This document shows positions 1 through 9,468 of a stretch of 64,000 nt of DNA, one piece after another. The position numbers and the translations under genes were made by a program. Source of the stretch: Nocardia yamanashiensis NBRC 100130. GTDB lineage: Bacteria; Actinomycetota; Actinomycetes; Mycobacteriales; Mycobacteriaceae. The notes under the pieces are model-generated. The model searched no databases. It saw only the letters and a program-made list of their open reading frames with translations, and was not told where the DNA came from. The stretch lies in the NCBI RefSeq assembly GCF_001613325.1, contig NZ_BDCD01000002.1:62001-126000 (forward strand), written 5' to 3'. Within the stretch, counting starts at the first letter, position 1, and the number at the start of each line of letters is the position of its first letter.

Positions 1-1536
1 CCGCAGCAGCTGGAGTTCGTCACCGAACGCGAGGTGGAGGGCGACTACCATCTGCCCCCGCTGACCCTGCTCACCGACGGCGATCCGCCCAAGAAGCGCA
101 GCGCGGCGAACGAATCGATGATCGAGGCCATCACCGAGGTGCTGGTGCAGTTCAAGATCGACGCCGCGGTCACCGGTTTCGTGCGCGGCCCGACCGTCAC
201 CCGCTACGAGGTCGAACTGGGCCCCGGCGTCAAGGTCGAGAAGATCACCGCCCTGGCCCGCAATATCGCCTATGCCGTGGCCACCGAGAACGTCCGCCTG
301 CTGGCCCCCATCCCCGGCAAGTCCGCGGTGGGCATCGAGGTCCCGAACTCCGATCGCGAACTGGTGCGCCTGGCCGACGTGCTCAAGGCCCCGTCGACCC
401 GGAACGACCATCACCCCTTGGTGATCGGCCTGGGCAAGAACATCGAGGGCGAGTTCGTCTGCGCCAACCTGGCCAAGATGCCGCACCTGCTGGTGGCGGG
501 CTCCACCGGTTCCGGTAAGTCGAGTTTCGTGAACTCCATGCTGGTTTCGCTGCTGCAGCGCGCGACGCCGGACGAGGTGCGCATGATCCTCATCGACCCC
601 AAGATGGTGGAACTCACCCCGTACGAAGGCATTCCGCACCTGATCACCCCCATCATCACCCAGCCCAAGAAGGCCGCTGCCGCGCTGGCCTGGCTGGTGG
701 AGGAGATGGAACAGCGGTACATGGACATGCAGGCCAACAAGGTCCGCCATATCGACGACTTCAACCGCAAGGTCAAGTCGGGGCAGATCACCGCGCCGCT
801 GGGCAGTGAACGGGTGTACAAGCCGTACCCGTACATCCTGGCCATCGTCGACGAGCTCGCCGACCTCATGATGACCGCGCCGCGCGACGTCGAGGACGCC
901 ATCGTCCGCATCACCCAGAAGGCCCGTGCGGCAGGCATTCACCTGGTGCTGGCCACCCAGCGCCCGTCGGTGGACGTGGTCACCGGTCTGATCAAGACCA
1001 ATGTGCCGTCCCGCCTGGCCTTCGCGACCTCGTCGCTGACCGACTCGCGAGTCATTCTCGATCAGCCCGGCGCGGAGAAGCTGATCGGTATGGGCGACGG
1101 CCTGTTCCTGCCCATGGGCGCGAACAAGCCGACCCGTCTGCAGGGCGCGTTCATCTCCGACGAGGAAATCCACGCCATCGTGGAATTCACCAAGGATCAG
1201 AAGGAACCCGACTATCAGGAGGGCGTCACCGCCGCCAAGGCCGGGGAGAAGAAGGACGTCGACCCGGATATCGGCGACGACCTGGACCTGCTGCTGCAGG
1301 CCACCGAACTGGTCGTCACCTCCCAGTTCGGCTCCACCTCCATGCTGCAGCGCAAGCTGCGGGTCGGCTTCGCCAAGGCGGGCCGCCTGATGGATCTGAT
1401 GGAGACCCGCGGCGTGGTGGGCCCGAGCGAAGGCTCCAAGGCCCGCGATGTGCTCATCAAACCCGATGAGCTGGACGGGGTTTTGTGGTCGATCCGCGGC
1501 GGCGGCGAACCGTCCGCCGCGGACGACGAGGACTGA
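1..1536 (+). CDS. ftsK: DNA translocase FtsK/SpoIIIE, C-terminal part (5' end outside window)
   Basis: ATP-driven DNA pump of the division septum, which clears chromosome ends and aligns dif sites. The reading frame is open from base 1, so 511 C-terminal residues are visible and the N-terminal membrane part is missing. A Walker A loop (GSTGSGKSS) lies near nt 499-525 and Walker B ([12 protein letters not shown]) near nt 838-873, followed by the conserved [15 protein letters not shown] block. The last ~70 residues ([18 protein letters not shown] onward) are the winged-helix gamma domain that reads KOPS sequences. Everything visible is full-length and typical. It is convergent with the ABC exporter genes downstream. 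Confidence 0.96.
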   Translation, partial: PQQLEFVTEREVEGDYHLPPLTLLTDGDPPKKRSAANESMIEAITEVLVQFKIDAAVTGFVRGPTVTRYEVELGPGVKVEKITALARNIAYAVATENVRLLAPIPGKSAVGIEVPNSDRELVRLADVLKAPSTRNDHHPLVIGLGKNIEGEFVCANLAKMPHLLVAGSTGSGKSSFVNSMLVSLLQRATPDEVRMILIDPKMVELTPYEGIPHLITPIITQPKKAAAALAWLVEEMEQRYMDMQANKVRHIDDFNRKVKSGQITAPLGSERVYKPYPYILAIVDELADLMMTAPRDVEDAIVRITQKARAAGIHLVLATQRPSVDVVTGLIKTNVPSRLAFATSSLTDSRVILDQPGAEKLIGMGDGLFLPMGANKPTRLQGAFISDEEIHAIVEFTKDQKEPDYQEGVTAAKAGEKKDVDPDIGDDLDLLLQATELVVTSQFGSTSMLQRKLRVGFAKAGRLMDLMETRGVVGPSEGSKARDVLIKPDELDGVLWSIRGGGEPSAADDED

Positions 1537-1540
1537 CGCC

Positions 1541-2728
1541 TCAGTCCTCCAGCGCGAGCGCCTGCCGGATGCTGATGCGGCCCTGGGTCTGCATCAGCGA
1601 ACGGCGGTAGATCTTCTCGGCGAGCACCACGGTGCCGTAGGTCGCGGCGGCCATGACGGCCAGGGCGAGCAACGGCTCCCACCAGGCGGCGGTACCGGCG
1701 GCCAGGCGGCTGGGCATGGCCACCACCGAGACGATCGGCACATACGACGCGATGGTCAAGGCCGTGCCGGACAGGAAGATGCCGGCGAACAGCACCGCCA
1801 TCAGGAACATGGTCAACGGCGTCGAGGTGGCCTGCAGATCCTCGTTGCGGGTGGCCACCGCGCCCGCCACCGCCCACAGGCTGGCCAGGGCGAGGAAGCC
1901 GACGACGAAGAACACCACGAACCAGCCCGCGGCCCCGCCCACCTGGCGGATCTGATCGGCCTTGCCGGTGGCGGCGAGTCCGGCCAGGCCCGCGGCGACG
2001 AACAGCAGCAGCTGCCCGAACGCCATCACCGCATTGCCGATGACCTTGCCGACCAGCAACTGCCGCAGCGGAATCGCGCTGGCCAGGATTTCCACGATGC
2101 GGTTCTGCTTCTCCTCGACCACGCTCTGCGCGATGGACAGGCCGAACAGGATCGAGGCCAGATAGAACAGGAAACCGAAGACCAGCGTCGCGATCTTGGC
2201 GACCCCGGCGTCCACCGAATCCGGTTCGAGCACCGTGTAATTGACTTCCGCGCCCTGTGAGAGCTGTTCCAGCGAGATGCCGGCGGCCGCGGCATTGCGC
2301 TGCACCGCGAGTTGACCGGCGGCGGCGCTCACGTACGTGTTCACCGTGTCGTTCTCGCCGGTCTTGCCCAGCAGCTGCCAGCCGTTCGACGCCCCGGGCA
2401 TCAGTCCGGCGTCGGCGTCGCCGTCCCGCACCTGCTGTTCGACGGCGGCCGCATCGCCGAGCTGGTGGATGGCGAAAGCGGTCTTGGCGTCGGCCTTGTC
2501 GGCCAGTTTGCCCGCCAGCTCGACCACCTGCACCGCGCCCGGCCCGGTGACGGCGATGTCCACGGTCTCGGTGCGGCCGCTGACGAACGCGCTGACCACC
2601 AGTGAGGCGATGAGCAGCAGCATGGTGATGCCGGTGGAGATGAGGAAGTTGCGGTCGCGCAGCTTGACCAGGATTTCGCGCCGGGCCACGATGCGCCAGA
2701 CGCCGCGCGCGGTTGCCGTGTCGTTCAT
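1541..2728 (-). CDS. ABC-2 type exporter permease
   Basis: Membrane subunit of an ABC exporter of the NatB/YhaP type, 395 residues. One transmembrane helix follows the N-terminus (about residues 25-48). A ~120-residue extracytoplasmic loop comes next, then five or six further hydrophobic helices, the layout usual for ABC-2 permeases. The chosen ATG at 2728 overlaps the stop of the ATPase gene as ATGA, which indicates translational coupling; a longer open frame upstream is only the shadow of the ATPase gene. Substrate is not readable from sequence; sodium or drug efflux are the usual assignments in this family. Confidence 0.88.
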   Translation of the reverse strand: MNDTATARGVWRIVARREILVKLRDRNFLISTGITMLLLIASLVVSAFVSGRTETVDIAVTGPGAVQVVELAGKLADKADAKTAFAIHQLGDAAAVEQQVRDGDADAGLMPGASNGWQLLGKTGENDTVNTYVSAAAGQLAVQRNAAAAGISLEQLSQGAEVNYTVLEPDSVDAGVAKIATLVFGFLFYLASILFGLSIAQSVVEEKQNRIVEILASAIPLRQLLVGKVIGNAVMAFGQLLLFVAAGLAGLAATGKADQIRQVGGAAGWFVVFFVVGFLALASLWAVAGAVATRNEDLQATSTPLTMFLMAVLFAGIFLSGTALTIASYVPIVSVVAMPSRLAAGTAAWWEPLLALAVMAAATYGTVVLAEKIYRRSLMQTQGRISIRQALALED

Positions 2729-3603
2729 GCCGTCACCTCGCGGTAGATGTCGGACACCGAGGGTCGCACTTCGGCCAGCTCCCTGATCGATCCGAAAGTC
2801 ATTGCCTTGGAGAGGAGTTCGTCGGTGGTGGCGCCGGTCAGCTCCAGCAGCGCGGTGTGGTCGGCGAGCTCGAGCACCTCGACGCCGTCGAACGCGCGCA
2901 GCCATTCCAGGTCGCCGTCCAGGCGCAACCGATAGCGTTGCGGCCCGCCCGCGGTCAGTTCGGCCGCCGATCCGGCCGCCACCACCCGCCCCTGGGCGAG
3001 GATGACCAGCTGATCGCACAGCCGTTCCACCAGATCCAGCTGATGGGAGGAGAACAGGATCGGCACGCCCTGGGCCGCGAACTCTTTCAGCAGCGAGGCC
3101 ATCGAGTCGACCGCGCCGGGGTCCAGGCCGGAGAACGGTTCGTCGAGGATCAGCAGTTCGGGCCGGGCCATCACCGCGGCGGCGATCTGCACGCGCTGTT
3201 GATTGCCCAGCGACAGCGATTCCAGTTTGTCCTTGCCGCGCGCCCCGAGATCGAATCGGTCCAGGAGTTCCTGCGCGCGCTGCTTGGCCGCTTCGGCGCT
3301 CATCCCGCGCAAGCGCGCCAGATACACCAGCTGATCGGCGACCGGCTGCTTCGGGTACAGCCCGCGTTCCTCGGGCATGTACCCGAACCGCCGCCGATCC
3401 GCGATGGTCACCGGCCGTCCGGCCCAGCGCACCTCCCCGCCGTGCACGGCCAGCACCCCCATGATCATCCGCATGGTGGTGGTCTTGCCGGCGCCGTTGC
3501 CGCCCACGAACCCGGTCAGCGCGCCGTCCGGCACCGTGAACGACACATCGTCCACCGCCGTCTTCGCACCGAACCTGCGCACCAGATGCGCGACTTCCAG
3601 CAT
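2725..3603 (-). CDS. ABC exporter ATP-binding protein
   Basis: Nucleotide-binding subunit partnering the permease that follows it with a 4-bp overlap. The 292-residue protein shows Walker A (GGNGAGKTT, about residues 35-43), the signature region LSLGNQQRV (a variant of LSGGQ), Walker B LLILDEPFSGLDP and the switch histidine in FSSHQLDLVE. A ~70-residue C-terminal extension is typical of NatA/CcmA-like exporters. The ATG at 3603 starts the domain directly. The neighbouring lipoprotein gene is divergent. Confidence 0.9.
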   Translation of the reverse strand: MLEVAHLVRRFGAKTAVDDVSFTVPDGALTGFVGGNGAGKTTTMRMIMGVLAVHGGEVRWAGRPVTIADRRRFGYMPEERGLYPKQPVADQLVYLARLRGMSAEAAKQRAQELLDRFDLGARGKDKLESLSLGNQQRVQIAAAVMARPELLILDEPFSGLDPGAVDSMASLLKEFAAQGVPILFSSHQLDLVERLCDQLVILAQGRVVAAGSAAELTAGGPQRYRLRLDGDLEWLRAFDGVEVLELADHTALLELTGATTDELLSKAMTFGSIRELAEVRPSVSDIYREVTA

Positions 3604-3700
3604 CGAACCTCCCCTAGCATGGGCAATCCGAACCCCATCTTGCCCCAGTACCGGTCATTTGCCCGGGAGGCGACGGCGAGATCGGAGGGCACAATGAGGC

Positions 3701-4132
3701 ATGGCCGCAATACGTTTCGCACGCTGGGCAATGCTGGCCGGGCTGCTCGCCGCCTCCGCGTGCTCGTCGTCGGCGGAGACGCCGCCGGTCCCGTCGTCAG
3801 CCGAGCTGGGCGCGCGTTTCACCCTCGGCCCCGACGCCCCGGTCCGCCTGGACGAGGATCGCCTGACCTTGCGTTTGGCCGGGGTCCCCTCGGACAGCCG
3901 CTGCCCGGTGGACGTCGATTGCGTCTGGGCGGGTGAGGCCACCGTCGTCGTGACCGCCACGGTCGCGAATGCCGACACCCGGCTCGAACTTCACAGTCCC
4001 GCCAACGCCACCCCGGATGCCTCGGTCGGCGACTACCAGGTGCGATTGCTCGCCCTGCATCCCGAGCCGCGGTCCAAGCAGCCGGTCGCGCAATCGGAAT
4101 ATCGGGTGGACCTGATCGTCACCCGGGGCTGA
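3701..4132 (+). CDS. Small secreted lipoprotein of unknown function
   Basis: A 143-residue predicted lipoprotein. The first ~21 residues form a signal peptide ending in the lipobox LLAASAC, so the mature protein would be acylated and face outward. The rest is a compact beta-rich domain with a conserved-looking Cys pair around RCPVDVDCVWAG. Such single-domain lipoproteins are common in actinomycetes but no biochemical role is known to me. It is followed 20 bp later by the FKBP gene and may share its transcript. Confidence 0.75.
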   Translation: MAAIRFARWAMLAGLLAASACSSSAETPPVPSSAELGARFTLGPDAPVRLDEDRLTLRLAGVPSDSRCPVDVDCVWAGEATVVVTATVANADTRLELHSPANATPDASVGDYQVRLLALHPEPRSKQPVAQSEYRVDLIVTRG

Positions 4133-4152
4133 TTGCTGGCTAGGCTCACCTC

Positions 4153-4638
4153 ATGCAGATCGCAACCGACAAAGTCGTCTCCATCGACTACACGCTGACC
4201 AGCGACGATGACGAGGTGCTCGACACTTCGGTGGGCGAGGCCCCGCTGGTCTACCTGCACGGCGCGGAGAACATCGTCCCCGGTCTGGAACAGGCCCTGG
4301 AGGGCAAGTCCGCCGGTGACGAGCTCGAGGTCGTCATCGAACCGGAGGACGGCTACGGCGAATACCTGGCCGAACTGGTCAGCACCGTGGATCGCGACAT
4401 GTTCGAGGGGGTCGACGAGCTGGAGCCCGGGATGGAATTCCATGCCGAGGCCCCGGACGGCGAATCGCAGATCGTCACCGTGGTGCAGGTGGACGGCGAC
4501 GAGGTCACCATCGACGCCAACCATCCGCTGGCCGGCCAGCGCCTGCATTTCAAGGTGAAGGTCGTCGAGATCCGCGACGCCAGCGAGGACGAGCTCGCCC
4601 ACGGCCACCCGCACGGCGAGGACGACCACGATCACTGA
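4153..4638 (+). CDS. FKBP-type peptidyl-prolyl isomerase, SlyD-like
   Basis: Cytoplasmic prolyl isomerase and chaperone of the SlyD family, 161 residues. The FKBP fold is split by the insert-in-flap chaperone domain, as in SlyD. Recognisable blocks are VSIDYTL at the start, GYGEY before the insert and NHPLAGQ after it. The C-terminus is a short His/Asp-rich tail (HGHPHGEDDHDH), shorter than in E. coli SlyD but likely able to bind metal. Start ATG at 4153. No signal peptide. Confidence 0.92.
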   Translation: MQIATDKVVSIDYTLTSDDDEVLDTSVGEAPLVYLHGAENIVPGLEQALEGKSAGDELEVVIEPEDGYGEYLAELVSTVDRDMFEGVDELEPGMEFHAEAPDGESQIVTVVQVDGDEVTIDANHPLAGQRLHFKVKVVEIRDASEDELAHGHPHGEDDHDH

Positions 4639-4673
4639 GCGGTGATCACCGAGCGGTGATCATCGAAGAACGG

Positions 4674-4746
4674 TATGCCCGGGAAGAATCGAACTTCCAG
4701 TCTCCTCGTTCGTAGCGAGGCGCTCTGTCCATTGAGCCACGGGCAT
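4674..4746 (-). tRNA. tRNA-Arg (anticodon ACG)
   Basis: Folds by hand into a full cloverleaf of 73 nt on the minus strand: acceptor ATGCCCG pairing with CGGGCAT, D stem GCTC/GAGC, anticodon stem CCTCG/CGAGG around loop CTACGAA, T stem GGAAG/CTTCC with TTCGATT, discriminator A. Anticodon ACG (A34 read as inosine) gives Arg. CCA is not encoded, usual for actinobacteria. It shares its acceptor stem with the tRNA-Arg(TCG) at 34008. Confidence 0.93.
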
Positions 4747-5178
4747 TCGAACCCCGCGCGGATGTCGGCTTTGACATCTACTCGGCACTGAGGTGCGCGG
4801 GGTTGTCGGGGGTGTCGGTTTCCCTGGGGGAGGAATGGCGTTCACACGCGCGATGGCCGGTCGTGCCGGGTGAATTTCGCCTGCGGTAAAGGTGATCCGG
4901 CGTCCGCCGAAACCTTCAGAAAACGTTCCGTACGCCGACGCGGAGGCGGCGGACGATATCGAACGGGAGCTGTACGAGCTCGGTCACTGGGCCACCTTTC
5001 CTGTTCGTCGGGGGAGGCGTGGAAATCACGGTAGCAGCGGCTTCCACAGCGGTAAAACGAATTTCGCAGCCCCGCGTATCAAGCCCCCTGGCGCAGCGCC
5101 CGCGCCGCCCGTGAACAGCGGCCGTGGGCAGCCGCGAAATCCTCTGGCACAGTGGGGAAACGGAGGGAGGATCCGAAC
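4747..5178. other. 432-bp gap between tRNA-Arg and the MoxR gene
   Basis: No conventional gene is supported here. An AT-richer patch lies around 4870-4930. The only coding hint is a 23-codon minus-strand ORF listed separately. Longer open frames across the gap have no ribosome binding site and no recognisable product. Confidence 0.6.
4916..4987 (-). CDS. Possible 23-residue micro-ORF
   Basis: A GTG at 4987 is preceded by AGGAAAGG at a 7-nt spacing and opens 23 codons ending with TGA at 4916. The product starts VTELVQLPF and ends with an Arg/Val-rich segment that could form an amphipathic helix. Codon third positions are mostly G or C, as in real genes of this window. No family is recognised, and a chance ORF remains likely. 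Confidence 0.2.
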   Translation of the reverse strand: MTELVQLPFDIVRRLRVGVRNVF

Positions 5179-6423
5179 ATGGTCGAGCAACTGGACGGGC
5201 ATATCGGTGACGGGGCGGGGACGAACGGCGCGGGGGCGGCCGGGGTGAACGCGCTGGCGGTGGCGGACGCACTGCTGGCGCGCTGCACCGACTATCGCTA
5301 CGAGCCCGCGGAGAACGCGGCGGTGTCGGCGCTGGCGCTGGCGGTGGGGGCGAATCTGCCGGTGCTGCTGTGGGGTGAGCCGGGGATCGGGAAGACGGCG
5401 GCGCTGCGGCAGCTGGGGGTCGGGCTGGGGGTGAGCGTGGAGACGGTGATCGCGAGCGTGCACGAGCCGTCGGACTTCTCGGGCCTGCCGATCGTGGGGG
5501 CGGATCCGACGGTGAACGGGGTGCCGATGGCGCCGCCGGACTGGGCGGTACGACTGGCGCGCGCCGGGCACGGGCTGTTGTTCCTGGACGAATTGTCCTC
5601 CGCGCCACCGGCGGTGCAGGCGGCGCTGCTGCGGGTGGTGCTGGAACGGCGGGTGGGCAGCCTGGATCTGCCGCCGCCGGTGCGGATCGTGGCGGCGGCG
5701 AATCCGGCGGCGAGCGCGGCCGACGGCTGGCATCTGAGTCCGCCACTGGCGAACCGCTTCGTGCACCTGGACTGGGTGCACGATCCGGCCGTGGTGTCCA
5801 GGGGGCTGGCCGGCACCTGGCCGGCCGTGACGGTGCCGCAGGTGGATCCGGCGGCGGGCCCGTCCGCGGTGGCGCGGGCACGGGGCCTGGTGGCCGGATT
5901 CCTTTCCGCGCGACCGGTGCTCACCCATCGGCTGCCCGCCGAAACCGAGGACCGGGGCCGCGCCTGGCCGTCCCCGCGTACCTGGGAGATGGTGATGCGC
6001 CTGCTCGCCTTCGGTTTCGCCGCGGGCACGGACCGGCAGGCGATCACCCTGGCCGTCTCCGGTGCGGTGGGCCCGGGCGCGGGGCTGGAACTGCTGGCCT
6101 TCATCGACGAGCTGGATCTGCCCGATCCGGAAGCGGTGCTGGCCGACCCGGCGGCGTTCGCGCTGCCCGCGCGCGGCGATCGCCAATTGGCCTTCCTCAC
6201 CGCGGTGGTGGCGGCCGTGCAGGGCCGGGTGACCCGGGCGCGCTGGGAGGCGGGCTGGGAGGTGCTGGGCAAGGCGGTGCACGCCGGTTCCCCGGATGTG
6301 GCCGCCCGCGCCGCCTTCGATCTGGCCGCGCTGCGCGCCGGAAACGATTGGCCCGCACCGCCGGTGCTGGACGCCTTCATCGAGGTGCTGCGCCTCGCCG
6401 GCCGAATGCCGTCCCGGCCGTGA
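5179..6423 (+). CDS. MoxR-family AAA+ ATPase
   Basis: A 414-residue AAA+ ATPase thought to remodel or insert cofactors into a VWA-domain partner. Walker A is GEPGIGKT near residue 67, Walker B LLFLDELSSAP near residue 135, and sensor-1 sits in VRIVAAANP; an arginine finger region follows (LANRF). The ATG at 5179 is chosen because GGAGGGAGG lies just upstream; an earlier in-frame GTG at 5152 has no such site. Its stop overlaps the VWA gene start as GTGA, so the two are translated together. Confidence 0.88.
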   Translation: MVEQLDGHIGDGAGTNGAGAAGVNALAVADALLARCTDYRYEPAENAAVSALALAVGANLPVLLWGEPGIGKTAALRQLGVGLGVSVETVIASVHEPSDFSGLPIVGADPTVNGVPMAPPDWAVRLARAGHGLLFLDELSSAPPAVQAALLRVVLERRVGSLDLPPPVRIVAAANPAASAADGWHLSPPLANRFVHLDWVHDPAVVSRGLAGTWPAVTVPQVDPAAGPSAVARARGLVAGFLSARPVLTHRLPAETEDRGRAWPSPRTWEMVMRLLAFGFAAGTDRQAITLAVSGAVGPGAGLELLAFIDELDLPDPEAVLADPAAFALPARGDRQLAFLTAVVAAVQGRVTRARWEAGWEVLGKAVHAGSPDVAARAAFDLAALRAGNDWPAPPVLDAFIEVLRLAGRMPSRP

Positions 6424-7682
6424 CCGCCGCGGCCGAGGTGGATCGCACCAAACTGCTGGCGGCCCGGTTCCGCGCCGCCACCGATCGCCCGTACCTGGCC
6501 ACGGCGCTCTACGCCCTGACCTTCGTGCCCTCGAAGCTGGTGCCGACCATCGGCGTGGACGCGAAATGGCGCTGCTACGTCGGTCCGGAATTCGTTGCGC
6601 ACAACGAGGTTCCGGCGCTGGCGGGCGTGCTCATCCACGAGGTCTCGCATCTGCTGCGCGCGCATTTCGAACGCGCGGAACAGCTGCCGGAACCGGTGCA
6701 CCCGATGCTGGTGAACATCGCCCAGGACTGCGAGATCAACGACGATCTGGTGGCGGACGAACTGGTGCTGCCGGAGGGCGCGATGCTGCCGGGCCTGTTC
6801 GATCTCCCCGAAGGTCGCATGTTCGAGGAGTACGTGCGGACCATCCGCGCTGCGCTGGAGGAGCAGTTCGGCTCCAGCGCAGGCGATTTCGGCGACGACG
6901 AAGTCCCGGGGCGATTGGCGCGGCGCTTCGGATTCGATGCCGCCGCACCCGACTGCGGCGCCACCCCGGGCGGCCGCCCCTGGGAGGCCGACGCCGAACG
7001 CGACACCCCCGGCGTGCATCCCACCGAGGCCGCCGCCCTGCGCAAAGCCACCGCCGAAGCGGTCCGCGCCCACGAACGCACCGCCGGTTCGGTCCCCGAA
7101 GGCTGGCTGCGCTGGGCCGAGCACACCCTGGAACCGGTGGTCGATTGGCGCCTGAAGCTGAGCGGTGGTCTGCGCGAAGCGATTTCGTGGGCCAGCGGGG
7201 CCGTCGACTACACCCGCCGCCGTCCCGCCCGCCGCGGCGCGGCCGTGCCCCAGGTGATCCTGCCCGCCCTGGCCCGCCCGCTGCCCCGGGTGGCCGTGGT
7301 CATCGACACCTCCGCCTCCATGAGCCCCGACGATCTGGCCGTCGCCTACGCCGAGATCACCGGCATCCTGCGCGGCGTGGGCCTGGGCGCCGAACGCGTC
7401 ACCGTGCTCACCTGCGACGCCGCCGTGCACACCGTCCGCAAGGTGACCCGCATCGAGGAGATCGAGCTACGCGGCGGCGGCGGAACGGATCTCACCGTCG
7501 GCATCGACGCCGCCCTGCGCCTGCCGCAGCGACCCCAGGTGATCGTCGTCCTCACCGACGGCTACACCGACTGGCCCGCCGTCACCCCCGGCGCGCGCGT
7601 GATCGCCGTCCTCATCGGCGAGAACCCGCCGCGCCCGCCCGGCTGGATCGAAGCCGTCGAAATCGAAACCAGCTCGGACTGA
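6420..7682 (+). CDS. VWA-domain protein with N-terminal metallopeptidase-like domain (DUF2201 type)
   Basis: A 420-residue partner of the MoxR ATPase. The N-terminal half carries HEVSH near residue 71, an HExxH zinc-peptidase motif, as in the DUF2201 putative metallopeptidase domain. The C-terminal half is a VWA-like domain with an intact MIDAS signature (VVIDTSASMS near residue 295) and VVLTDGYTDW near the end. The GTG start at 6420 overlaps the ATPase stop by 4 bp. Known family pairs suggest ATP-driven maturation or unfolding of a target; the target is unknown. Confidence 0.85.
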   Translation: MTAAAEVDRTKLLAARFRAATDRPYLATALYALTFVPSKLVPTIGVDAKWRCYVGPEFVAHNEVPALAGVLIHEVSHLLRAHFERAEQLPEPVHPMLVNIAQDCEINDDLVADELVLPEGAMLPGLFDLPEGRMFEEYVRTIRAALEEQFGSSAGDFGDDEVPGRLARRFGFDAAAPDCGATPGGRPWEADAERDTPGVHPTEAAALRKATAEAVRAHERTAGSVPEGWLRWAEHTLEPVVDWRLKLSGGLREAISWASGAVDYTRRRPARRGAAVPQVILPALARPLPRVAVVIDTSASMSPDDLAVAYAEITGILRGVGLGAERVTVLTCDAAVHTVRKVTRIEEIELRGGGGTDLTVGIDAALRLPQRPQVIVVLTDGYTDWPAVTPGARVIAVLIGENPPRPPGWIEAVEIETSSD

Positions 7683-7689
7683 ACGGAAT

Positions 7690-8346
7690 TCAGCACAGCC
7701 ACACCACCAGATCGAAGTGCGCGTGCGCCATGGCCTCCTGCCACGGCGTCTCCCCGCGCTTGTTCACCCGGTCCCGGTCCGCCCCCGCCGCGATCAGGAA
7801 TTGCACCACCCCGGCCTGCCCGTTGGCGGCCGCCACGTGCAGGGCCGTCCGCCCCGCCGCATCCGCGTGATCGACCGCCACCCCCGCGTACAGCAGGATC
7901 CCCACCACCTCCCCGAACCCGTGCGTGGCCGCGACGCGCAGCGCCCGAGCGCCATTGGCCTGCGGATCCGCCCCCAACCGCAGCAATCCGCGCACCGTCT
8001 CCGAATGCCCCACCGCGCAAGCCACTTCCAGCGGCGTATACCCGTCCCGTGCCGCCCGCGTATCCAATCCGCCACCGCACCGCACCAATTCGATCAGCTC
8101 CGCCACCGACCCCGCTCCCCGCGCGTGCCGGTTCTCCATCACCATCTGCATCTGCCGCTGAATCCAATCCCGGTAGGCCCCGAACAACTGCTCGAAGCAC
8201 CCGGTCGCCCGCCCGCCGAACGCGAGCAGCGCCTGCTCCCGCTCGATCTCGGCGGCATCGTGCGCAGGCGCGCACAGCTTGCCGTTCAGATACCCCACCG
8301 CATGTTCCGCACCCCCGCAGGAAACCGTTCTCGGCATCAGCAACAT
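7690..8346 (-). CDS. Ankyrin-repeat protein
   Basis: A 218-residue protein, convergent with the VWA gene (stops 8 bp apart). The first ~75 residues are Cys-containing and mostly helical. Residues ~85-215 contain three to four ankyrin repeats, recognisable from TPLEVACAVGHSETV, LRVAATHGFGEVV and TALHVAAANGQAGVV at ~33-residue steps. It is probably a cytoplasmic protein-binding scaffold. ATG 8346 has GGGGAG 8 nt upstream; a GTG at 8355 is an alternative. Function beyond protein binding is not predictable. Confidence 0.82.
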   Translation of the reverse strand: MLLMPRTVSCGGAEHAVGYLNGKLCAPAHDAAEIEREQALLAFGGRATGCFEQLFGAYRDWIQRQMQMVMENRHARGAGSVAELIELVRCGGGLDTRAARDGYTPLEVACAVGHSETVRGLLRLGADPQANGARALRVAATHGFGEVVGILLYAGVAVDHADAAGRTALHVAAANGQAGVVQFLIAAGADRDRVNKRGETPWQEAMAHAHFDLVVWLC

Positions 8347-8495
8347 GGTCTTCACTCCCCGCGCAAACGTCCCTGACCCATGATCTCCGAGAACCCCGGC
8401 CGCCGGTCGGATGATTCGATGCCCATGAAAGCTGGGGCGCAACGAACCTCGTCCGGGGTACGACGTGTTCGTCAGGACCAGGGAAGGGGATCGAC

Positions 8496-9419
8496 ATGAA
8501 GAGGATCGTCGGCATCGTGATGGCGGTGGCCGCGCTGACCTTGGCGGCGGGCTGTCAGGACGACGGGTCGCCGCAGTCGGGCGGCACGTCGACAGCGGCG
8601 ACGAGTCCGGCCGGTACCGGCGGGACGTCATCGGAACCGGGCCCCGGCACACAACAGCCACCGGCCACCACTTCGAGCGGTGACAGCGCGCCCGCCACCG
8701 CCGGAAACGGCAAATGCGTGGATCTGAGTTCGCCGGTGGTCACCGCGGCGCTGGCCAAGCTCGGCGCGAACGTCGGCGGCGACGGCTTCTACGCGGACAG
8801 CGGCACCGACGCGGCCGTCGGCTCCTGCCCGGCGCTGCTGTGGGTGCTGGCCGGCACGCCGCGCGGCACCGCCAGCTCGCCGTGGCACGTGATGCTGTTC
8901 AACCACGCCGGCTATCTGGGCACGGCGACCAAGAAATCGACCTCCTACACCGCGGTGACCGGATCCTCCGATCGCAGCGTGCAGGTCCGATACCGTTGGC
9001 TGACCGGCCAGGACGCCAGCTGCTGCCCCTCGGGCGGGCCGGTCGTCGTCACGCTCACCCTCGGCTCGGACGGGCGCACGGTGACCCCGGATCGCGATTT
9101 CCCCACGCAGGTAACCGATCCCGGCCCCGCCGGCGGCTCGGCCTGCCCCGTCACCAAGGCCAAGCTGCTGGAAGCCTTGAGCGGCACCGATGTCGAATCC
9201 CGCCTGGCCAAGCCGATCGAGCTGGAGGACGGTATCGAATGCGCGGGTGACTGGGCCATGGCGCACAGCGGCACCCACAACAACACGGTCAATCGGGCGC
9301 AGGTGCTGTTCCACTATGTGGCGACCAGCGGCGGCTGGCAGCCGGTGGATCTCGGGAGTGCCCTGCGCTGCACCGAACTCGGCGTTCCGGCGGACGTCGC
9401 GAGCAAGATCTGCCACTGA
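8496..9419 (+). CDS. Secreted lipoprotein, LppP/LprE-like
   Basis: A 307-residue lipoprotein. The signal peptide ends in lipobox LTLAAGC (Cys about residue 20), followed by a ~45-residue Ser/Thr/Gly/Pro linker. The core domain contains SCPALLWVLAG and SSPWHVMLFNHAGYLGTAT. This arrangement resembles the mycobacterial LppP/LprE lipoprotein domain; I assign it from pattern memory, not a search. A second Cys-containing domain follows. Surface-exposed, role unknown. It is divergent from the ankyrin gene across ~150 bp. Confidence 0.75.
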   Translation: MKRIVGIVMAVAALTLAAGCQDDGSPQSGGTSTAATSPAGTGGTSSEPGPGTQQPPATTSSGDSAPATAGNGKCVDLSSPVVTAALAKLGANVGGDGFYADSGTDAAVGSCPALLWVLAGTPRGTASSPWHVMLFNHAGYLGTATKKSTSYTAVTGSSDRSVQVRYRWLTGQDASCCPSGGPVVVTLTLGSDGRTVTPDRDFPTQVTDPGPAGGSACPVTKAKLLEALSGTDVESRLAKPIELEDGIECAGDWAMAHSGTHNNTVNRAQVLFHYVATSGGWQPVDLGSALRCTELGVPADVASKICH

Positions 9420-9468
9420 GCGAACCCTCGGCTACAGCGAAACAGCCGCGGTGTGCGAGCATTTCGCG

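Noticed and set aside
4660..4845. A 61-residue minus ORF containing VAQWTERLATNEETGSSIL
   Set aside because: This is the well-known spurious translation of a tRNA gene (the tRNA-Arg at 4674-4746).
5298..7430. A 710-codon minus-strand open frame
   Set aside because: Antisense to the MoxR and VWA genes, whose motifs and overlapping GTGA junction are convincing.
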